From NCBI GenBank assembly GCA_964036315.1, contig OZ038510.1, positions 81,291,083-81,355,082 on the forward strand: 64,000 nt of DNA, written 5' to 3'. Under the pieces are notes generated by a model that did no database searches, was not told the DNA's origin, and saw only the letters and a program-made list of their open reading frames with translations. Below are positions 9,290 through 19,944 of this stretch, piece by piece. The position numbers were made by a program, and so were the translations under genes. Origin of the DNA: Acanthosepion esculentum. Its lineage: Eukaryota > Mollusca > Cephalopoda > Sepiida > Sepiidae. Each line of letters begins with the position of its first letter. Position 1 is the stretch's first letter.

Positions 9290-10105
9290 AAAGTTAAAAT
9301 AGACATAGTAAAGCCCGAACATAAGACAGACGTATGTAAATTTTTGGTTATTGTCACTTCGTAACCTTCATTGTACATCGTTACAAGTGTTTCTGTTGAT
9401 TTTTTTTCTTACTCACGATTGTGAATATATTCACGTAAAGGTGTGGAGGAGATTGCGAACGCTACATTTTGGTAAGAATCAATTCTCTGTAGGTCTATGA
9501 TTTAAGCAAGAATTCGATGGGAATTATCCGTCTTTTGGACCACAGATAAGACAAAATCTACCATGATATCTCTTTTTTTGACTTCATTATCTTTGCGTTT
9601 TATACAGATAATAACTCCTAATTTTCCGTGTTTTCATTAAGAGTGTTAAGACAAATAACTGAAGTTGTTTTTTTATATTTCATCGGGAGATGAGCTTATC
9701 TGAAGCACGGTAGGCAATTAACTCAATAAGGATCTGTTTCTTATCTCTGAAGCTAAATCCGAAAGGAAACGATCCTTTCTGATCGATATGATCAGTTTTG
9801 TTATTTGAAAAAAAAAAAAGAAGGCTTCCATTAAAAACTCATGATTCGGTTTATTTGTCTTTTTTTTTGTTGTTTTTTTTATTGGGGGGTGGTATTTAAA
9901 ATTCTTTCTTCAGGAAAGTTAAAGTTTCCTGCCTGTCAATATATATTTTTTTTAAATATCGAAAAATTAAAAAAAAAACAAAAAACACACAGATTAAAAT
10001 ATAATAAACTTATACGATCTATAGATTTTCTTTTTCTATTCGTTTCAGTTTTTTGCCATTTTCTTTTTTCACGTTTCCAATGATATACACTTTCCCGAAG
10101 AAAAA
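9290..10105. other. unassigned AT-rich stretch
   Basis: Homopolymer-rich sequence with no recognisable gene or repeat. The 80-codon plus frame at 9841-10083 is composed of F/K-rich low-complexity sequence. Confidence 0.4.
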
Positions 10106-10108
10106 TAC

Positions 10109-10208
10109 TGAAACACCGGTTCTCGGACGATCATAGAAGTTAAGCAACGTCTAGCCTGGTCAGTACCTAGATGGGTGACAGCTTAGGAATGCCAGAATCT
10201 GTAACCTT
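10109..10208 (+). pseudogene. 5S rRNA-like unit 1, 5' truncated
   Basis: Resembles 5S rRNA from about nucleotide 25 onward: ACACCGGTTCTCGGACGATC, GAAGTTAAGCAACGTC, CCTGGTCAGTACCTAGATGG and GTAACCTT near the end. It lacks the 5' strand of helix I. Confidence 0.7.
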
Positions 10209-10224
10209 ATATGTGCGAGTGGCA

Positions 10225-10344
10225 TGGCTTACGGCTATATCACGTTAAAACACCTGTTCTCGTACGTTCATCGAAGTTAAGCAACATCTAGACTTGTCTC
10301 TACCTAGATGGTGACCGCTTGGGAGTAACAGGTTCTATAAGCTT
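10225..10344 (+). pseudogene. 5S rRNA-like unit 2
   Basis: Full-length 5S-like sequence of about 120 bp, from GCTTACGGCTATATCACGTT through GAAGTTAAGCAACATC (internal A box) to TATAAGCTT. Substitutions and a missing base in TAGATGGTGACC mark it as a pseudogene. No T-run terminator follows. Confidence 0.75.
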
Positions 10345-10362
10345 GTATATGCTGGTGGTATG

Positions 10363-10480
10363 GCTTATGGCCAAATCACGTTAATACTCCAGTACACGTA
10401 CGAACATAGAGTTAAGCAACGACAAGCTTGGACAGTACCGTGATGTGTGATAGCTTAGGATTTCCAGGTATTGTAAGATT
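10363..10480 (+). pseudogene. 5S rRNA-like unit 3, diverged
   Basis: Starts GCTTATGGCCAAATCACGTT and keeps GTTAAGCAACGAC, but the second half is strongly diverged (TGATGTGTGATAGCTTAGG). Confidence 0.65.
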
Positions 10481-10499
10481 GTATGAGCGTGTGGCAGGA

Positions 10500-10617
10500 G
10501 TTAAAGTCATGTTACATTCAAACGCCGGTTTTCAGACGATCGCAGAAGTTAAGCAACGTCAAGCCTGGTCAGTAGCTAGATGGGTGACCGCTTGGGAGTA
10601 AGAGGTGCTATAAGCTT
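10500..10617 (+). pseudogene. 5S rRNA-like unit 4, best internal promoter
   Basis: Its helix I 5' strand is damaged, but the middle and 3' parts are well kept: GCAGAAGTTAAGCAACGTC, AGATGGGTGACCGCTTGGGA and GTGCTATAAGCTT. The Pol III internal control region therefore looks the best preserved in the cluster. Confidence 0.75.
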
Positions 10618-10636
10618 GGATGTGCGAGTGGTAGGT

Positions 10637-10745
10637 GCTTATGGCCATGTCACTTTAAAACACCGGTCCTCGTATGATCACCGAAGTTAAACAACCTCGG
10701 GGCTGGTTTATAACTTGATAATTGACCGACTGGTGCTGAAAGCAT
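10637..10745 (+). pseudogene. 5S rRNA-like unit 5, 3' diverged
   Basis: Good match at the start (GCTTATGGCCATGTCAC, ACACCGGTCCTCGTATGATC, CCGAAGTTAAACAACC), then similarity fades after about 10700. Confidence 0.7.
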
Positions 10746-10807
10746 GAATGGGCAGGTGGCGTAAGTGCTCGAAGTCGCAGAGCCGAGTTCGATTTCGAGT
10801 TCCTGTC

Positions 10808-10925
10808 GGGTGGCGTTATGGTTAGCAAGCTTGTCTCGCTAGATCATGGACGAATGAGTTCGATCCTCATTGGGTGCCCCATACTCTCGGCCTTGTGCCA
10901 CATGTAAGCTACGCTTGGAAAGTCG
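10808..10925 (+). mobile_element. SINE-like family A copy
   Basis: GTTATGGTTAGCAAGCTTG (A-box-like) and GAGTTCGATCCTCAT (B box) in tRNA-like spacing, followed by the family body GGGTGCCCCATACT and GCCACATGTAAGCTACGCTT. A second scrap of the same body (CGGCCTTGTGCCACATCT) lies at 11080-11100. It follows the 5S-like cluster directly. Confidence 0.7.
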
Positions 10926-11504
10926 AGCTGGGATCTTTTCCAGCTGAACTGGTCGAACTCTCTGCCTTCGGGCATAGAGGAACCCGGACGAGGCTTGACC
11001 AGCCCGAATCCGTTTATACGGGATCTACGGGCATCTTTTGGCCGAGCCTTCGGGCTCGGGAACATCCCATTTGAAACCCGGCCTTGTGCCACATCTATCC
11101 TTCGTTTGGGGGGGGCAGTAAATACTGTCGGGTTCGTTATATTTATTTTCCCCCAAAATTGGTTTTGCGATATGTATGAAAATATGAATCCACTGCTTTT
11201 TTTCCCAGCTATGGGTTAAATAGTAGGAATTGTATCAATAAATCATTATTATCGTGAAAAATTCTTACAATATTAATTTTTTTTTCATATAAATAAATAA
11301 ATAAAATAGAATGCGATTAAAAAATGAAAACAGAAGAATAGAAAATCATAGAAACTTCACATACACCGATTTGATATTTTTGTTTTTTACTGTTTATCAA
11401 TCCTTTGATTTGAGTTATTTAAAGCCAGAAAACAATTTTTAAGTTATAAGATATTTTTTGGTGGGGGCAATAATAGTGGCTTAGTGATATGAATCTTTCT
11501 AATT

Positions 11505-11612
11505 AACCCATAGCTGCGGGAGAAGAGACGGATTCGTACCTTTCCTACAGGTACTTGCGCGTAAGTGAATATAACGAAGACAATAGCAATTAGAACTCGG
11601 ATCTGCGATTAA
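11505..11612 (-). mobile_element. SINE-like family B copy
   Basis: In reverse: a degenerate B box, then GCGCAAGTAC, AGGTACGAATCC, TCTTCTCCCGCAG and CTATGGGTTA, in the same order as other B copies. Confidence 0.55.
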
Positions 11613-11639
11613 CAATTCCCAGCTTCCGTGTCGAATTTT

Positions 11640-11890
11640 CCTTCCTTTGTCAAAGAAAACCTCCTAGATATTTACATTTTTATACTTGCTAGATTTTGGC
11701 ATCCCCACTTTGTAATTTACATCTCGGGCACTTCTCTTTTGCTGACAACCATTCATTCTGTCTTCTTACAATAGATAGTTAGTCCTTTCTTCTTGCTTTC
11801 CTTTATACCTTCTGTAGGAGTTCTTGCAATTTCTTTTCTGTATCAGCTATCAACACTCTGTTATCTGCATAATTAATGTTTCTTAAATTC
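11640..11890 (-). pseudogene. RTE-like LINE reverse transcriptase fragment
   Basis: The minus strand encodes NLRNINYADNRVLIADTEKK followed by LQELLQ and, further on, KCKYLGGF. This matches the RT block YADDTVLIA...L through KYLG of RTE/BovB-like non-LTR retrotransposons. The catalytic YADD reads YADN, and stops interrupt the frame, so it is dead. Confidence 0.65.
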
Positions 11891-11894
11891 AACC

Positions 11895-12235
11895 TATCCT
11901 GGCAGGAAACCTCCTACACACGGATAGAATAGGAGAGAAGCAGATGTACAGAAATAGAAAGGGGTGTAAGACAAGCATATGCCTTCTCACCAGACTTATT
12001 CAACCTATACAGTGAGGCGATTTCGTGAGAATTACAAGTCCTACCAAAACAAAAATTAGTCCTACCAGGATAGGTAGAACATCTAATTCTCTCAGAATCG
12101 CCTCCCTGTATAGGTTGAATAAGTCTGGTGAGAAGGCATATCCTTGTCTTACACTCCTTTCTATTTCTGTACATCTGCTTCTCTCCTATTCTATCCGTAT
12201 GTAGGAGGTTTGCTGCCAGGATAGGTTCTTGGTTA
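11895..12235. mobile_element. inverted duplication of an RTE-like RT motif
   Basis: The plus strand around 11950-12020 encodes ERGVRQAYAFSPDLFNLYSE, the RGVRQGC..SP.LFN.Y block of RTE-like reverse transcriptases. The segment 11895-12015 is repeated in inverse orientation at about 12065-12235, giving arms of about 120 bp around a 50-bp centre. A third, minus-strand copy of the same motif lies at about 12310-12390. Stops and frameshifts are present. Confidence 0.65.
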
Positions 12236-12539
12236 TTCTTATATGCTTCCTAAATATGTAAAGGTTGCCAGACAGTTCCATTGGCCGAGCAGTCAAGTGA
12301 CGCGAACGGGATCGCCTCGCTGTATAGGCTGAATAAGTCCGGTGAGAAGGCACATCCTTGTCTTACACCACTTTCTGTTTTTGTATATTTACTGAATTCA
12401 TTTTCGATCGGTGATACTACCAGTCGAAATAAATCAAAACGAAATTATTCCTAGTCAAAAATGGATAATTCTTGACAATGTTTCCTGCAATAAAAATTCA
12501 AGATAATATTATTCCAACTATTTTTTTACCTCTTTTCCG

Positions 12540-12870
12540 TAACAGTAGCCTTCGTGTCCAGTTTGCAAACCATTGATTTAAATATAGTAGCTAATTCATA
12601 TTTAATGGTCTCGTATTCTCTGGCAGAATCTTACGTGTACGAGTCCCCGAGATGAATCGATCTCTCTTTACTTGTAGTGTTCTGTGAGCCTAGTTTGCTA
12701 ATCATTGATCTACAAATATTATCCTATTGATATTTACTTAAAATTTTCTGGTCCAATGTCACGTGTGCTAGTCCCTAATGAGGATCGATATCTTTTCAGT
12801 AATAATAATCTGTGTGTCTAGATTGCAAACTTTCGCTCCACAAATTACACTTTGTAGATATTAACGAATC
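12540..12870. repeat. tandem repeat, period about 130 bp
   Basis: The motif GTCCAGTTTGCAAACCATTG at about 12558 recurs in diverged form near 12688 (CCTAGTTTGCTAATCATTG) and 12818 (TCTAGATTGCAAAC). Related sequence continues between them, indicating roughly 2.5 units. Confidence 0.55.
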
Positions 12871-12934
12871 TATTCATGTTTTTTTTAGTATTACTATTTT
12901 TTTTATTAGGATTAATGTAAGAACAGAAAGAGAG

Positions 12935-13150
12935 ATAAGATTAGCGTTGGATTATCGGATTCGCTAATGTAATTGTCGAGTTCAAATTCTAGCCTCATCA
13001 TTACATTCCCTTCTGTACTAATGCCTTTGGGAAAGGCATGAATCCATTCCTTCATTAGATTAAAAATAGAATAGAATGGACACTTTAGCCTTGAGTGGCA
13101 GCCAGTCTAGAAAAGGTCCAAGTCTGTGGAGTAAGCAACGGGCAACCATT
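12935..13150 (+). mobile_element. SINE-like family B copy
   Basis: GTCGAGTTCAAATTC at the B-box position, ATTACATTCCC, GGGAAAGGCATGAATCC and TAGCCTTGAGTGGCAGCCAG match the family body, including the 3' part shared with 40.1 kb. Confidence 0.6.
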
Positions 13151-13384
13151 CCATTATTTTTCCTATAAAGTCATAGGAGTTTACATATATGAAAACATGG
13201 AAGCTGTAGACAGCCGTGATCTTCTCTGTTATGAGTAATACCGATAAAGTTTTTGTAAGTTTAAGAGGATTATAATATTAGCCATTTCCTTATAAGGAAA
13301 CATTCGGCATTTAATTGGCAGTGTAATCAGTCAGTCGAAATGTATAAAATATTTTTTCTTAAAACTAAAGATAGTTTTCTCAAG

Positions 13385-13520
13385 TCCAGTAGCTGTTAGT
13401 GCTCTTTCCAGTATTGGCTGGAGTTTCCTTCCTAGCCTTTTGTTTGAGGTTGTGCAGTACATCAGCATCTTGATTATGTCATTATTTCCTCTTCGGATTA
13501 CACGTGCTATCCAATTTGGT
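13385..13520 (-). pseudogene. possible LINE C-terminal fragment
   Basis: One minus frame reads IARVIRRGNNDIIKMLMYCT and continues TSNKRLGRK. An R-basic block of the form RVIRRG followed by a GR-rich segment resembles the region just after RT in RTE-like LINEs. No catalytic motif is visible, so the call is tentative. Confidence 0.35.
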
Positions 13521-13559
13521 GTCTGTTATTTGGTACCGTTCTTTGTGATTCAGTAACGT

Positions 13560-14560
13560 CAGGTTACGCGGTTCGAAGAAGGATAGCCATGGCTTAGACG
13601 TACAGCCTTCACGAGCTCGAAGACATTTTAACCATCGATCTGAGAAACCGGTTGTATACAGCCGACAAGTTTATTAAATGCTGGCGGGTGAAAGTTTAGG
13701 ACTACCAAGACAGATCTTTCAAGCGCGGATAACAGAATGAAGGTTTTTTTTTTTTCGTTTACATTTATTTCTTTTTAATTTTGACTCGATCGCAGAAGAG
13801 AAATGTGGGTCTAAGCTTCCACAATGGGCTGTCTGCCTCTTCTAAAACCTCATCCCCACATTTGCTGACCCCGTCACAGGCGAGTACACGAAGAAAAAAA
13901 AGTAAAAGAAAAGGGGGTTACTAAGAGGAATAAAACTCGAGCAATGTTACTTTTACCACGAATGTTATCGCACCAAGCATCTTATATATTGTTTTTCAGT
14001 CGACAAACACAGTTGTGGCATCTCCATAAGTCAAAGGTTAACAAGTAACAAATAAATAGTGTGAAAGCAAATGAATAAGTAAAAGAAATCTTAACAGAAA
14101 AGTGTTGTTCTGGTTAACAGCGAAGATATGAGTAACAAGCAGACTTAAAGGCTTGTAAAATCTGAACGGCTGTTATATAAATGAGAATGAAAAAAATCTC
14201 GCTCTGGAAGCAAGTTGATCCCGTTTTTTGTTAAAAATGAAATCGAGCCAGGACGAGCATAAGGATAGGAAGGTTAAACAAAGCAACGAAGTTTCAAAAA
14301 TTGAATTCAAAGTAAGAAATATGCTGATTTTGAATTATTCATGACTCTCCACAACGTCCTATCTTTTATTGCTCTTGTCACTTCAATATCCCAATCTCTC
14401 TTGTCGTTCATTCACACAAACATGTGACGTAAGTTGCTCGAAGTTTTCTGGCTTCTTTTGTCTTCAGCATGCCCTGAGATAGTAAAATTCTGCAAGGCTT
14501 CTTTCCTTGTATGACTCTCAGAAAATAATTATTACTACTTTATCAACACTTTAGAAAATC
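13560..14560. other. unassigned stretch
   Basis: Moderately AT-rich DNA with no long frame, clear repeat or RNA gene. Confidence 0.35.
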
Positions 14561-14564
14561 ATTT

Positions 14565-15380
14565 CACCCCAAGTAAGGCGGGAATGCCACTAGTACACAG
14601 GGGATTACAGGGAGTGAAAGTGAGAGAAAAGACGGGGTATAGGGGAGGATTGAGGAAAGAACAAAAGATGAACGGGATTCAAGAAGATAGAATATGGCGA
14701 TTGACGTTACATTTAAATTTTGTGAATCATTTTACTCCAAGCAAGGCGGGAATGCCACTAGTACGCAGGGAGTTACAGAGAGTGAAAATGAGAGAAAAGA
14801 CTGAGTATAGGGAGGATTTTTTTTTTTAAGCGTATCACCCCAAGCAAGGCTGGAGGTCACTATCACGCAAGGGGTTAAAGAAGAGTTGGATGAAGAGCAG
14901 ATAGGAGTGGTAAAGGAGAGGATGTGGAGAAAGAGAAAGACAGTGGGTCGATCAAGGCAAGGGGGTTACAGAAGATTTGGAGCGAGAGCAGATAGGAATG
15001 AAAGGTGAAAGGATGTGGAGAAGGGAAGTGGATAGATCAAGGCAATTGAGGAAAGGACAAAAGATGAACGGGATTCAAGAAGATAGAAGATGGCGATTGA
15101 CTTTGCATTTAAATTCTGTGAATCATTTCACCGCAAGCAAGGCGGGAATGCCACTAGTACGCAGGGAGTTACAGAGAGTGAAAGTGAGAGAAAAGACTGA
15201 GTATAGGGAGGACTGAGGAAAGGACAAAAGATGAACGGGATTCAAGAAGATAGACGATTGAATTAAAGTTTTGAAGATTAGGGAATTAAGTAAGCGGCAG
15301 GGAGTTCCACAGGTGGGAAGTGTGAGAAAAGAAACTGTTGGAGTAGAAGTGGCAGTTGCATTTACCTGTTTCAACACTAA
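14565..15380 (-). mobile_element. tandemly repeated LINE 3' ends
   Basis: On the minus strand the LINE 3' tail (GGCATTCCCGCCTTGCTT then GGGGTGAAATGA) occurs at about 14565-14590, 14730-14755, 14835-14865 (diverged) and 15121-15150. Each is preceded by the same C-terminal coding and 3' UTR block, with TCTCTCACTTTCACTC and GGATTCCCGTTC... in reverse. These are stacked copies of one LINE terminus, the innermost joined to the ORF2 relic at 15380-16900. Confidence 0.65.
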
Positions 15381-16900
15381 AAGCGTGGGACCTAGATGTC
15401 AATCTGTTAGCACGTTTAAATTTATGTAGACAGGCACCAGGGGGCGGGGAAGCTCGTCAAGGCTGTTGCCATGAAAATATTTGTAGAAAAGACAGAGGGA
15501 AGCCACGTCACGTCGGTGTGAAAGTGACTGAAGCCGAGATGCCATATCAAGATCGATTATATTGCAGATCCTACTTTGGATTTTGTCAAGAGCATCGAGG
15601 TGAGTAGCAATATTTATTCTGCTAAATACACAGAAATGTGGCACAAGGTCTAAAGGGGGGATTGGGGAAAGGACGGTCTTCTTCTGTCTTAACTATAACT
15701 TAGCTAGCCGGAAACACTGACCCAATCGTACGAACAATATTCCTTACACGAAAACAACACATTCATACGTACCTTTCTTACTACAACCACCATAATACAT
15801 CATCGTCTCTATGTAAATACTAACTTGTCCCCATATTTACAATTCAGTGTCTGAGGGGGATGGGAATAAAATAACAATTCTAAAAACTATCCCCAATGAG
15901 TATTTACAATGTGAATACAAATCTATTTACAAGAAACTAAAGAAAATATTATTAGTGATAAAACCCCCCACAATCACTAAATGTAGCAGAAATATCAGTT
16001 TACCGGCCGAAATCAATGCGGGACTATGGGAGTATTCATTCATCCCAAGCATACACACTGGCACGCACTCATTTAAACACAACAACAAATACGAAAATAC
16101 TCACGCGAGGTGAGTAGCAGGAGCACAGACCAGATATGGGAACAGTATTCAATGGATGAATGGTAGATTTGTAAATATGCAAGATGAACACTGACGTGGG
16201 AATTTTCTGTCACGACACAGTGACCCAAGTGTCCTTGCAGTAGATGCAGCTATTGATTCGATATAGTCGCTCCACTTCAAGTCAGTAGAAAACGTCAGGC
16301 CAAGAAGGTGCGGTGTGTTTCTCTCAAGAAGTCTCGTGTCAGCCCTGCTGATAGCAGAAAAGTTTATCTATGGTGTTAAACGAGAGAAGCTTTGTTTTGG
16401 AGACGTTAAAATTTACAAGCCATTTCCTGTCCTAATTAACAACTGATTGGAGGTCTTTTTTCAAGAGAAGCAGCCAGATTTACTTTGTCAAGTCTGAGGG
16501 ATTTGCTATTGAGACAGAAGTAAATGGTAGTGTCATTTGCATAAATACCTACTTGGGAACTGATAACATCAGGAAGATCATTGATAAGATAAGAAACAGC
16601 GTAGGGCCCAGGGTATAGCCTTGGGGACATCAGTGTCCGTGTGAAAGAAAAGGAAGCTAACCAGTTCAAAACAACCTCCATTTCACGATTTGATAGGAGC
16701 GATCGGATTAAATCAGACAATCGTCCTGGAGTACCGTATCACTGAACCTTGCACAGAAGACCAGCGCTCCAAACCTTGTCAAATGACTTCGACATATTCA
16801 GAGCCGTTATTATCAAGAACTTGATATACATATTCAATGATGGACGTCAAGCGTTAGACCTCGCGAAACAGAAGTCATAACTCAGAATCACTAAGATGGT
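15380..16900 (-). pseudogene. LINE ORF2 relic (Jockey/CR1-like reverse transcriptase)
   Basis: Read on the minus strand from 16900 down, the order is: SKSFDKVWSAGLL (RT block with catalytic-region D); LSDLIRSLLSNREMEVVLN; YLINDLPDVISSQVGIY; ANDT at about 16532-16543, where intact enzymes have ADD; then, after an insertion, LDALDKIQSRICNIIDLDMA and SLSHRRDVASLCLFYKYFHG near 15450-15590. The last motif is the post-RT C-terminal region of Jockey/CR1-type LINEs. Stops and frameshifts are frequent and the second catalytic Asp of YADD is Asn-shifted, so it is inactive. A sister copy of the RT core is at 57360-57850. The clade assignment is not certain. Confidence 0.75.
15610..16105. mobile_element. 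unknown 496-bp insertion with 14-bp flanking repeat
   Basis: CGAGGTGAGTAGCA occurs at 15596-15609 and 16106-16119. The LINE protein reads continuously if one repeat and the intervening DNA are removed: SVLLLLT-like sequence before it and LDALDKIQ after it. The insert has no obvious terminal inverted repeat, and its minus-strand 3' end has AATAAATATTG, which resembles a polyadenylation signal. It could be a retrocopy or a solo LTR-like unit. Confidence 0.5.
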
Positions 16901-17035
16901 TACCCGATGTTTACCCTCGATTCTTTTACCATCTATAATTCGGTTACCGAAGTTAAGCAATGTCTATGGCGGTTAAATGAGAATAGTTTTGTTTTGGAAA
17001 GTATCTTCATTTGTGGCATTATCAATTGCACACTC

Positions 17036-17040
<5 letters not shown>

Positions 17041-17133
<93 letters not shown>

Positions 17134-17135
17134 TT
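17041..17135. repeat. (TA)n with poly-T
   Basis: TA arrays separated by short interruptions and followed by about 22 T residues, abutting family E. Confidence 0.9.
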
Positions 17136-17700
17136 CTATGAAAATTTCTCGGACATTTAGGCCGGTAAATGTTATTTAATACTGTTTATTATAAAACAGA
17201 GCATTTACTTAAATACTTGTATCTATAAAAAGAATGTTGAACATAAAAATGTCTTTAAATAATTGTCGGACTTTGTCCATGTCATAATGTGTGACGTCAT
17301 TTGTTTACATTTATACGCCATGAGTAGTTATGAATGTACGTGAGAGATTCATGGAAGATTGAAGTTTATAAGCAGTAAATTCGACCTTGCCAACCGAACG
17401 ATCCTCAGTGGCCGAAACGGTTAAGGCACGTCAGACTATATGACGGTTCCGTATTGGATACAGGTTCGAATCCTGTCGGAGGACGAATATTTTCTATGAA
17501 AATTTCTCGGACATTCAGGCCGGTAAATGTTATTTAATACTGTTTATTATAAACATAGTGTTTACTTAAATATTTGTATCTATAAAAAAAGAATGTATAA
17601 ACATAAAAATGTCCTAAAATAATTGTCAGACTTTGTCCATTTAATAATGTGATATATATATATATGAAAGCAAGATGCGCAGAGGGTCTATATTTCTTTA
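17130..17700 (+). repeat. family E tandem repeat, about 358-bp unit
   Basis: TTTCTATGAAAATTTCTCGG occurs at about 17133 and again at about 17491. The sequence after each copy is nearly the same through ACATAAAAATGTC and GACTTTGTCCAT. The full unit contains a tRNA-like sequence (17402-17483), followed by a conserved body with ATTTAATACTGTTTATTATA. Another dimer is at 60330-60800 and a foldback version at 23695-24025. Confidence 0.7.
17402..17483 (+). tRNA. class II tRNA-like sequence (Ser/Leu type), probably a SINE head
   Basis: The acceptor stem pairs TCCTCAG with CGGAGGA at six of seven positions. TGGCCGAAACGGTTAAGG gives a D arm and A box. The anticodon stem CGTCA/TGACG is perfect. A variable arm of about 14 bases follows, and the T arm ACAGG-TTCGAAT-CCTGT is perfect. 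The long variable arm places it with tRNA-Ser or tRNA-Leu. The anticodon loop GACTATA lacks the usual U33, so no meaningful anticodon can be assigned. No CCA or T-run terminator follows. It most likely serves as a Pol III promoter for the repeat. Confidence 0.65.
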
Positions 17701-17999
17701 AATTCCGATGTCTTTTGTGAACTCTAAGAAAGCGTGTCAGACCCCATCTAGTGTTGGGATATGTTTTATCCGTCTTCAATGCCAGGTACATGTGGACTGA
17801 AAAGGGTTGCAGGGACGATTTTGCAGAGCCAGTGTCGTGGGTGGTTAGGTGAATGTTGAACGAGAATGAAACAAATGAAAATGTGATATGGAAGATAAAG
17901 AATTATAATATAAACCCACTGGAGTGAGAGGAGAGAAAGCGGACAAGAGAGGAAAAGGTTCACGGAGAACAGGAGAAATTGGGAACTTTTTCATGAATA

Positions 18000-18067
18000 C
18001 ATTTTTCCTATTTGCAGTCTCTTCATATCTATCTATCTATCTATCTAGTTTAGTATAGTCTCTTCCA

Positions 18068-18099
<32 letters not shown>

Positions 18100-18241
18100 C
18101 AATCTGTTCTCATCTATCTATCTATTTCTCTCTGTTCGTAACTCTCTCCCTCTTATTCTTACTTTCTTTCTTTCTTCTCTTTTTTTTATCTGTTCATATG
18201 TCCCCTTCGAACTTCTATCTATCTATCTATCTCTCTCTCTA

Positions 18242-18294
<53 letters not shown>

Positions 18295-18335
18295 ATCAGT
18301 CTGTTCTTTCTATTTATCTATCTAATGTTCAGTAA

Positions 18336-18382
<47 letters not shown>

Positions 18383-18401
18383 TTTAGTCTAGTCTCTTCC
18401 A

Positions 18402-18448
<47 letters not shown>

Positions 18449-18450
18449 CG

Positions 18451-18502
<52 letters not shown>

Positions 18503-18614
18503 CTCAGTCTGTTCTCATCTATCTATTTCTCTCTGTTCATTACTCTCTCCCTCTTATTCTTACTTTCTTTCTTTCTTCTCATTTTTGTATCTGTTCATAT
18601 CTCCCCCTCGAACT

Positions 18615-18647
<33 letters not shown>

Positions 18648-18700
18648 ATATATATATATATCAGTCTGTTCTTTCTATTTATCTATCTAATGTTCAGTAA

Positions 18701-18749
<49 letters not shown>

Positions 18750-18770
18750 CTCTATCTCAGTGTTTTCTTT
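18000..18770. repeat. compound (TATC)n microsatellite region
   Basis: TATC arrays alternate with short spacers such as TCAGTCTGTTCTC and CTCTGTTC. A block of about 400 bp is duplicated: CGAACTTCTATC at 18208 and again at 18609, with matching upstream TTACTTTCTTTCTTTC. The spacer is the reverse complement of the one in the 55-kb array. Open frames rich in Y/L/S/I are artefacts. Confidence 0.9.
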
Positions 18771-19189
18771 TCTTTTCTCTCTTTCTTTCTATTCGTTCAT
18801 ATCAAGGGAGTATCTTATCGTTACTCTCTTTAATATTAAAATAAATGATATTGTTAAATGTTCGAATTCCGGAATCGATTGTTCATTGTGTATCGATTGT
18901 TCAGAAAATATTGACACAATGAAACGCCAACTCGAACAACGTCAAATAAAGTTAATAAATGATCTACAGAAAATGGATTCGCATTCTCTAAAATAAAATC
19001 TCAATCTCTATATATCTGTCAATCTACACCAGAGACTTGATTTAAATCCATTTTGTTCTGATATCCCGGTCGTGCTGAATTAGAAATCCTTTGAGATTAT
19101 CTTTCACAGGAGATTATCTCGTCCTGGGTAAGAAGAGAAACTATAACACCGTCCTGGTAATCCGATAGACTACATCCGACAGCAATGCC

Positions 19190-19345
19190 ATTGATCAGAA
19201 GGTTTTGAGGATCGTGGAACCACCTCTTAATTGCTGGTATTTCCAGGCCCACCCTGACCCCTGTCGGTAGCACCTGTCAGGATCTCTGCAATGGGTGAAT
19301 TGTCTCACACCCACAAATGAATTCAAAAACATTATGAAAGTATAA
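19190..19345 (+). repeat. family F repeat copy
   Basis: Uninterrupted counterpart of 3040-3169 plus 3566-3610: GATCAGAAGG, CGTGGAACCACC, TTAATTGCTGG, CACCCTGACCCC and TATGAAAGTATAAATG. Confidence 0.5.
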
Positions 19346-19364
19346 ATGCAGGTTTTAATACCAG

Positions 19365-19735
19365 CAATACTATTTTGGAAAAAAAATTACCACCAATACA
19401 TCTTTTTTAAAAAAAAAAATTACCACCAATACATCTTTTTAAAAAAAAAAATTACCACCAATACATCTTTTTAAAAAAAAAATTACCACCAATACATCTT
19501 TTTTTTAAAAAAAAATTACCACCAATACATCTTTTTAAAAAAAAAAAATTACCACCAATACATCTTTTTTTAAAAAAAAAATTACCACCAATACATCTTT
19601 TTAAAAAAAAAAATTACCACCAATACATCTTTTAAAAAAAAAAAAATTACCACCAATACATCTTTTTAAAAAAAAAAATTACCACCAATACATCTTTTTT
19701 TAAAAAAAAAAATTACCAGGAACACATTTCGGAAA
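19365..19735. repeat. minisatellite, about 30-bp unit, about 12 copies
   Basis: Units consist of an A-run, ATTACCACCAATACATC and a T-run. Homopolymer length varies between units, giving small period shifts. Confidence 0.95.
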
Positions 19736-19944
19736 AAATATTAACAACAATATATTTTTGGAAAACATGTTACCAGCAATGAAAATATAGTCGGCATTAA
19801 ATAACCCATTGACGTTGACATGCGGTAAATCAAACCAAACCAAACCAGAAGGTTATCTTAAACCTCACATTATATATTTTCTAGATAAATGTAATAAAGC
19901 AATTCAAATCTCAAAGATATAGACAGATATATAGAGAGACATAG

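Noticed and set aside
10109..10745. Functional 5S rRNA gene cluster
   Set aside because: Every unit differs at many positions, spacers are only 15-20 bp, and no T-run terminators follow.
17402..17483. Functional tRNA gene
   Set aside because: The fold is good, but U33 is missing, no terminator follows, and the sequence recurs as part of the dispersed family E.
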